Positions 59,170-64,000 of a stretch of DNA of 64,000 nt are shown here, piece after piece. The stretch comes from Streptomyces adelaidensis (GTDB lineage: Bacteria; Actinomycetota; Actinomycetes; Streptomycetales; Streptomycetaceae): the NCBI RefSeq assembly GCF_016598475.1, contig NZ_JAEMUX010000035.1, forward strand, positions 19,308 through 83,307, in the 5' to 3' direction. Position 1 is the stretch's first letter. Each line of letters begins with the position of its first letter. The notes beneath the pieces are model-generated. The model had not been told where the DNA came from. It saw only the letters and a program-made list of their open reading frames with translations, and searched no databases. A program made the translations under genes and the position numbers.

Positions 59170-60050
59170 TGCCCACCACCGCACTGCGCCGCACCCAGCG
59201 CCCCGGCAAGGACGACAACCTCTCCACAGCACCCGATCCCCACACATCCGCCACGCGATACAAGGTGACCGGCATCCGGGTGCTGCGTTCGGAGTGGGCC
59301 AAGTTCTGGTCGCTGCGCTCCAGTTGGATCACCCTGGGCGTGGCCGTGTTCCTGCTGGTTCTCTTCGGGGCGATCGCCTCCTTTACCTACAGTGCCGACG
59401 CCACGGCCGGAGGGGGGCCCGCCCCGGGGGGCGGCAGCGGCGACAGCGACGCCGTGAGCCTGGCCCTGACCGGGGTGACCTTCGCGTCGCTGGCCGTGGG
59501 CGTGCTCGGGGTGCTGCTCGCCGCGGGCGAGTACGGCACCGGCATGATCCGCTCGACCCTCGCCGCGGTACCGCGCCGGCTGCCGGTTCTGTGGTCCAAG
59601 GCCGCCGTGATCGGGCCGATCGTCCTGGTCCTCACCGTGATCGGCGCCCTGGCCGCCTTCCAGCTGGGGACCCCGGGCCTGGACGGCGAGAAGATCGCCC
59701 TGTCCCTGGGCGACGACGGCGTGCTGCGCAGCCTGGCCGGCGCGGGCGTCTACCTGTCCCTGGTGGCCGTGTTCGGCGTGGCACTCGGCATGCTGATCCG
59801 CTCCTCCGCCGGAGCGATCGCGGTCCTCGTCGGCACCCTGCTCATCCTCCCCGGCCTGGCCTCGCTGCTGCCCGACTCGCTCTACGACACCATGAATCCC
59901 TATTTCCCCAGCAACGCGGGCTCGGCGGTCTACGCCCTGAACCAGTCCTCCGACGCCCTCTCGCCCGGGGCGGGCATCGCGGTCTTCGCCGGCTGGGTGG
60001 CGCTGACTCTCGCCGGCGCCGCCTACCGGCTCCGCAAGTCCGACGCCTGA
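59169..60050 (+). CDS. ABC-2 type transporter permease, 293 aa
   Basis: Membrane partner of the ATPase at 58240. After a soluble N-terminal stretch come RVLRSEWAKFWSLRSSWITL (coupling helix) and about six hydrophobic helices, with a Gly-rich extracellular loop (ADATAGGGPAPGGGSGDSD), the segment AAGEYGTGMIRSTLAAVPRR between helices 2 and 3, and a final helix ending AAYRLRKSDA. Translation is coupled to the ATPase gene. The substrate is unknown. Confidence 0.9.
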   Translation: MPTTALRRTQRPGKDDNLSTAPDPHTSATRYKVTGIRVLRSEWAKFWSLRSSWITLGVAVFLLVLFGAIASFTYSADATAGGGPAPGGGSGDSDAVSLALTGVTFASLAVGVLGVLLAAGEYGTGMIRSTLAAVPRRLPVLWSKAAVIGPIVLVLTVIGALAAFQLGTPGLDGEKIALSLGDDGVLRSLAGAGVYLSLVAVFGVALGMLIRSSAGAIAVLVGTLLILPGLASLLPDSLYDTMNPYFPSNAGSAVYALNQSSDALSPGAGIAVFAGWVALTLAGAAYRLRKSDA

Positions 60051-60066
60051 CCCAGGTACGAGGACG

Positions 60067-60315
60067 ATGGTGGCCATGAGCCCGCGCCGCACGCCGGCCG
60101 GCGGGGACACCGCCCGAGGGACGGCATCAGCCCCGCCGTCCCTCGGGTTCGACGCCCCGTGGGCGCACCCGCTCCCGGGCCGTCTGCCGCGCGACCAGAG
60201 CCGTCGGCAGCGGCTGGACCGCCGGCATCCCTGGCTGCTCGACACCTCGGTAGTGCTGGCCGTCGCCCTGATCAGCCTGCCCGACCTGCTGCTGGGCAGC
60301 GGCAACTCCCCTCAG
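60067..60315 (+). pseudogene. Histidine-kinase N-terminal remnant
   Basis: After the ABC permease, a frame encodes a basic N-terminus and the first membrane segment of a NarL-type kinase: RHPWLLDTSVVLAVALISLP, then DLLLGSG. The match ends at about 60315 and the frame runs antisense into the 3' end of the convergent ABC exporter gene. The kinase core and any response regulator are absent, so the locus was cut by a deletion or recombination just before 60370. Confidence 0.6.
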
Positions 60316-60371
60316 TCGGTGGAGCGACGAACAACACCGTCAGCGGGCGAGGATGTCCGTGACCGACTCGG

Positions 60372-62294
60372 TCACGTGGACCCGGTGCTCGTACTCGCGT
60401 GTGCCGACGTCGTCCTGCGGTCCCCGTCCGGCGCCGGGCCGGCCGGTCCGGGCAGCCCGCTGGGACCGGCTTCTGGGACCGGACGTCCGAGGGCCGACTC
60501 GGTGCTCTCGCCGAGGAAGCCGCCCGACTGGTGCTGCCACAGCTTGGCGTAGGCGCCCTCCGCCACGAGCAGTTGCTCGTGGGTGCCCTGCTCGACGACG
60601 CGTCCATGGTCGAGGACGACGAGACGGTCCATGCCGGCGACGGTGCTCAGGCGGTGGGCGACCACGAGGGCCGTACGTCCGTCCATCAACCGCCACAAGG
60701 CGTCCTGGACGAGGAGCTCGCTCTCCGAGTCCAGCGCGCTGGTCGCCTCGTCGAGCAGCAGGATCGGGGCGTCGCGCAGGATGGCCCTGGCGAGGGCGAC
60801 GCGCTGGCGCTGGCCGCCCGAGAGTTTCACTCCCCGCTCCCCCACCAGGGTGGCGAAGCCTTCGGGGAGTTGGTCGGCGAACTCCGTGACGTGCGCGGCC
60901 GCGGCCGCGGCGTGGATCTCCTCGTCGGTCGCGCCCGGCCGGGCGAAGGCGATGTTGTCCCGCAGGCTGCGGTGGAACATGGCGGGTTCCTGCGGGACGT
61001 AGGCGATCAGTGAGCGCAGGTCGCTCTGGTGCAGCCGGCTGATGTCCTGCCCACCGATCAGGATGCGTCCGTCGTCGATGTCCGACATCCGCAGCAGGAG
61101 CCGGGTGAGCGTGGTCTTGCCGCCGCCGGACCTGCCGACCAGGCCGATCCGTGCGCCTGCGGGCGCGTCCAGGTCGAGTCCCTGGAAAATCGGCTTCGCG
61201 CCCGCGTGGGCGAACGTCACCGCCTCGAAGCGGATGCTGGTGTCCCGCGGTGCGAGCGGTTCGGGTTTCGTCGGGTCGAGCACGGTGGGCGGATCCAGCA
61301 GCAGTTCGGTGAACTGCGCGGCCTCGGTCATCGAGCTTTCCAGTCGCCGGTAGATCTGGTTGAACTCGAACATGATCTGGGTGGCGTTGGAGTAGTACGT
61401 GAAAGCGACGACGATCTCCTCGACTCCCTGGCCCGAGCCACCGAAGGCGATGGCGACCAACAGACCCAGCACGTTGGTCAGTACGGACATGGGGGCGATC
61501 AGGATGTCGACGCGCAGATTGCCGTAGTCCCACGACCTCAGCGTCAGGCGCCGGGAATCCGCGACACGGCTGCGGTGTTCGTCGGACTCCCGCCGCTCGG
61601 CCGCGAACGCCCGGATGGTCTCCATGTTCGCGAGGCTGTCGGCGACGTGGCCGGAGACCCGGGCGATCGCCGCCTCACGGTCGTTGACGAGCCTTTGCCG
61701 GCGACGGATCAGAGGCGTCGCGGCCACCACGGTCAGCGCGATCATCACAAGAAGGCCGGCGACGAGCATCGGTTCGTAGCTCCACAGCACCACGGCACCG
61801 AACACCAGGGGGATGAGACTGCCCACGATCCGGTACGTCACCGTGTCGACGAAGTCCTCGAAGCGCTTGCCGAAGCTCAGCACCCGTTTGGTCAGCGAGC
61901 CGGCGAAGTTGTCGTGGAAGAACGCCGCGTCCTTGGCGAGGAGTTCGTCCATGCCGCTCACGTACAGGTGTTCCATGCCGAGGGCGTCCACGCGGTTCAG
62001 ACAGTGCTGCCCGACCCGCCACACGGCCTCGGCCAGCAGCAGCGTCACGCCGAAGCCCACCACGTACGGCAGCGCCGAGCTGAGGGTGAGACCGCCGTCG
62101 TCGGCTGCCTGTCCCACCAGTTTGGCGATCAGCAGGGGGGCGACGTAGCGGATCCCGATGTTGCCCACGGCCGGCAGCAGCAGCGCAGGCAGGGCCAGCC
62201 GCCGTAGTCGCAGCAGTTCCCGGCCGTAGCGGCGCAGCGCCAGAACGACCGCGCTCCTGCCCGGCGTCGGCCCTCGCGTATCTGTTGTCCCCAT
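60372..62294 (-). CDS. ABC exporter, fused membrane and ATPase domains, 640 aa
   Basis: Half-size exporter of the MsbA/MDR type. Six helices fill residues 30-330 (LLLPAVGNIGIRYVAPLLIA, VVGFGVTLLLAEAVWRVG and others), followed by an ATPase domain with Walker A LVGRSGGGKTTLTR, signature KLSGGQRQRVALARAIL, Walker B ILLLDEATSALDSES and switch His AHRLSTVAG. A Pro/Gly/Ser-rich 50-residue tail ends the protein. The ATG at 62294 follows GGGAG; the frame extends further up. It would act as a homodimer. The gene is convergent with the broken kinase gene. Confidence 0.93.
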   Translation of the reverse strand: MGTTDTRGPTPGRSAVVLALRRYGRELLRLRRLALPALLLPAVGNIGIRYVAPLLIAKLVGQAADDGGLTLSSALPYVVGFGVTLLLAEAVWRVGQHCLNRVDALGMEHLYVSGMDELLAKDAAFFHDNFAGSLTKRVLSFGKRFEDFVDTVTYRIVGSLIPLVFGAVVLWSYEPMLVAGLLVMIALTVVAATPLIRRRQRLVNDREAAIARVSGHVADSLANMETIRAFAAERRESDEHRSRVADSRRLTLRSWDYGNLRVDILIAPMSVLTNVLGLLVAIAFGGSGQGVEEIVVAFTYYSNATQIMFEFNQIYRRLESSMTEAAQFTELLLDPPTVLDPTKPEPLAPRDTSIRFEAVTFAHAGAKPIFQGLDLDAPAGARIGLVGRSGGGKTTLTRLLLRMSDIDDGRILIGGQDISRLHQSDLRSLIAYVPQEPAMFHRSLRDNIAFARPGATDEEIHAAAAAAHVTEFADQLPEGFATLVGERGVKLSGGQRQRVALARAILRDAPILLLDEATSALDSESELLVQDALWRLMDGRTALVVAHRLSTVAGMDRLVVLDHGRVVEQGTHEQLLVAEGAYAKLWQHQSGGFLGESTESALGRPVPEAGPSGLPGPAGPAPDGDRRTTSAHASTSTGST

Positions 62295-62598
62295 CACACT
62301 CCCGGAGGTCGGAAGACGGAAGTGTCCCGTCGAGGAAGGCCCCCAGTCCAGGCATTTACCGCGGATTGGCGAGAACCGGACAACGCTGCTTTCGGCGTAC
62401 GCAACGGAGGTAGCCAGTGGTGAGCTCGCGGTAGTTGGTGCGGCCACCGTCGTATTTCAAGGCCTGGCGCTGTAGACGTTCACCTATCCGGTTCTGACCG
62501 CGGCTCCGTGAGCGATCGACTCGATGCGGTACAGGCCGACCGTCCGCTGATCGCAGTCGCCATGGAACCCGAGAGTCCTGGCCGCACCGCCTCCTCCG
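62295..62598. other. Gap upstream of the ABC exporter
   Basis: About 300 bases without a recognisable gene. It should contain the exporter promoter and the left edge of the transposase relic; I see no clear terminal inverted repeats. Confidence 0.45.
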
Positions 62599-62700
62599 TC
62601 ATGACGGTCGTGGACGAGCTGCTGGCGTTCCACGACTTCCCCGCCGAGCACTGGATCCACTTGCACACCACGGGTCCGATCGACTCCGCCCAGCAGCGGT
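62599..62700 (+). mobile_element. IS256-type transposase C-terminal relic
   Basis: About 34 codons read VVDELLAFHDFPAEHWIHLH, then TTGPIDS. This matches the conserved end of IS256-family mutator transposases (FYDFPAEHW, LRTTNPIES), with LRTTN changed to LHTTG. The catalytic domain, the rest of the element and its inverted repeats are missing, so it is a dead fragment. Confidence 0.75.
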
Positions 62701-62799
62701 GGCGGGCCCTGAACGCGCGCCCCGCCTCGTCGCCCTGGTCCGGGCCGGAGCCCGCTTCGAAGGAGGCCGGCTCGTCGAACGGCCACAGACGACCGCGGC

Positions 62800-63828
62800 A
62801 TGAATAGGGTGGCGGACCTGCCTCAAGTTCGGGATCATCCGGCCATGTTGGATGGCGCGCCAGGACAGGACCCTCCGGTCGGCTTCAGGTTCCGGCCATA
62901 TCGCGGCGACGAAGACCACGGCCCTATGGCCGCGGTGCGGCTGGGGTGTGCTGAACGGGACCGGGTCGACGCCCATTCCGTCGTAGAAGGGCTCCCGACA
63001 GCGGCCGAGATCGCCGAAGCCTCTGCCAAGCTGGAGGAGCCGTCCAAGAACCAGATCCTGGTGGTGCACGACGGGAGCGTCGTCGGCCACTCGACGATCC
63101 GGTGGTGGCAGGAGCGGGACGACACGTGGCTGTACCTGCACCGCGGCCACCTCTTGCCCGAGCATCGAGGCCAGGGCATCGGCTCCGCCATGCTGAGCTG
63201 GGCCGAAGAGCGGATCCGCCAGCTCGTCGAACAGCATGGAACGGTGCGGACGGCAGTGATCGGCGCGAACGCCATGACTTCCGAGCAGGACACCACGGCG
63301 CTTCTGCTCTCAGCCGGCTACCGACGCGTCTTCAGCCTGGTCGAGCTGGAGCTGGGCGATCTGCGGCGGTTGCCCGAGCGGGGCGGCGAACTGCCGGCCG
63401 GGATACGGACGGGGCCGATCGAGACAAGCCACTACCGGGCAGCCTGGAGGACGGTCGTCGATTCGTATGCGGACACCGGCTTCACTCAGAAATGGCCTTT
63501 CCAGGACTTCGTCGACACCGCCGACCCGGCATGCTGGAGGGCCGCATGGAATGGGCAGGAGATGGTGGGCGTCGCCCTCTGCTCCATCCGCCGTCACGAC
63601 CACACCGTGGGCGAGGTTGAAGAGCTGAGTATCCGGACGGACCAGCGACGCCTCGGAATCGGCCGGGCCCTGCTGCTGGACGGGCTGCGGAGCCTTCGCG
63701 GGCAGGGCGCGACGACCGCCCGGCTGTTCACAGGCACGGCGAACCCGCACCGGTCCTACGATCTTTACGAGAGTGTGGGGTTCCGGCGGCAGAACGAGTA
63801 CGTCCGATACCGCAAGCCGCTTGCTTGA
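62800..63828 (+). CDS. Tandem GNAT acetyltransferase, 342 aa
   Basis: Two GNAT folds in one chain. The N-terminal domain has HRGHLLPEHRGQGIGSAMLS, the C-terminal domain has LSIRTDQRRLGIGRALLLDG, both carrying the R/Q-x-x-G-x-G/A acetyl-CoA loop, and ends YDLYESVGFRRQNEY. This layout is shared with mycothiol synthase and several resistance-type acetyltransferases. The substrate is not identifiable. ATG at 62800; no strong ribosome binding site, and an in-frame ATG at 62845 is possible. It follows the transposase relic. Confidence 0.87.
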   Translation: MNRVADLPQVRDHPAMLDGAPGQDPPVGFRFRPYRGDEDHGPMAAVRLGCAERDRVDAHSVVEGLPTAAEIAEASAKLEEPSKNQILVVHDGSVVGHSTIRWWQERDDTWLYLHRGHLLPEHRGQGIGSAMLSWAEERIRQLVEQHGTVRTAVIGANAMTSEQDTTALLLSAGYRRVFSLVELELGDLRRLPERGGELPAGIRTGPIETSHYRAAWRTVVDSYADTGFTQKWPFQDFVDTADPACWRAAWNGQEMVGVALCSIRRHDHTVGEVEELSIRTDQRRLGIGRALLLDGLRSLRGQGATTARLFTGTANPHRSYDLYESVGFRRQNEYVRYRKPLA

Positions 63829-63841
63829 CCGACCGGTCAAG
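63824..63841. promoter_or_regulatory. Palindrome over the GNAT stop codon
   Basis: CTTGACC-GACC-GGTCAAG, a 7-bp perfect inverted repeat overlapping the stop. It could act as a small terminator hairpin or as a TetR-type GACCGACCGGTC operator. The remaining 160 bases to the window edge hold no gene I can support. Confidence 0.35.
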
Positions 63842-64000
63842 GGGCTGTCCGATCAGTCCACGCGCCGGCGCTGGAAACGGCGGGCGCTGTCCGGGGCGAG
63901 ACCGGCGCGACGTGCGATGTCCTCGACCAGGGGAGGTCGGCGGTGGTGAAGTTACCCGCCCTTTTGACCGCTGTTGGCCGATGCCGTCAGCAGCGGGGAG

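Noticed and set aside
63853..63960. Minus-strand frame with LVEDIARRAGLAPDSARRFQ, resembling the end of an HTH regulator
   Set aside because: Only about 35 codons are open before an in-frame stop upstream, and the resemblance is too short to assign.

Overview
The window is very GC-rich, with strong G/C at third codon positions, frequent GTG starts, and many stop/start overlaps of the GTGA or ATGA type. It carries many PucR, IclR, MarR and TetR regulators plus several two-component systems. All of this points to a Streptomyces-type actinomycete, probably an accessory chromosome-arm region, since intact catabolic and regulatory genes are mixed with gene remnants and a transposase scrap. I saw no rRNA, tRNA, CRISPR array or replication origin.

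Region 1 (506-13914) is an aromatic-type catabolic block. A PucR regulator is followed by a stand-alone AceE-like thiamine-diphosphate (E1) enzyme, a fumarylacetoacetate-hydrolase (FAH) family protein, a vicinal-oxygen-chelate dioxygenase-like protein and a flavin monooxygenase. Then comes a tightly overlapped five-gene operon (8029-13914): two alpha/beta hydrolases, a second flavin monooxygenase, an amidohydrolase and a frameshifted MFS transporter. Region 2 (13995-26071, all minus strand) is a cell-envelope block. Two paralogous OmpR-type two-component systems flank a GT39-type glycosyltransferase and a GT2-GtrA glycosyltransferase, and a VTC-DUF4956-CotH operon follows. Region 3 (26269-32632) is a gene graveyard (SDR, MHS transporter, M24 peptidase, IclR and gentisate dioxygenase remnants) that also holds an intact TetR/MFS efflux pair and an unusual tandem MarR protein. 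Region 4 (32691-38020) is an RND exporter with a NarL-type two-component system.

Region 5 (38251-45232) is a second catabolic block: an extradiol-dioxygenase-like protein, an MhpA-like flavin hydroxylase, an FAH protein and an IclR regulator, facing a DoxX-P450-ferredoxin-ferredoxin reductase operon. Region 6 (45363-57299) holds remnants, a third alpha/beta hydrolase paralogous to the one in region 1, an acyl-CoA ligase, a metallophosphoesterase, an MMPL exporter with a NarL-type two-component system, a truncated oxidoreductase and several TetR regulators. Region 7 (58240-64000) has an ABC-2 type transporter, a truncated histidine kinase, an ABC exporter, an IS256-type transposase remnant and a tandem GNAT protein.

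The most interesting signal is a 15-bp palindrome, GG-N2-AC-N3-G-N3-CC, at five promoters far apart in the window (8011, 47879, 50591, 57156, 57225). At three of them a TTGAC(A/G) -35 box lies 19-20 bp upstream of the palindrome, and at two of those the palindrome ends 3 bp before an ATG, implying leaderless transcripts. Two paralogous TetR regulators (48023 and 57299) with nearly identical recognition helices sit beside three of the sites. I infer a split catabolic regulon joining the hydrolase/monooxygenase operon at 8-14 kb to genes 40-50 kb away. The substrate is unknown. Several frameshifts fall in G or C runs, so some apparent pseudogenes may be sequencing errors.
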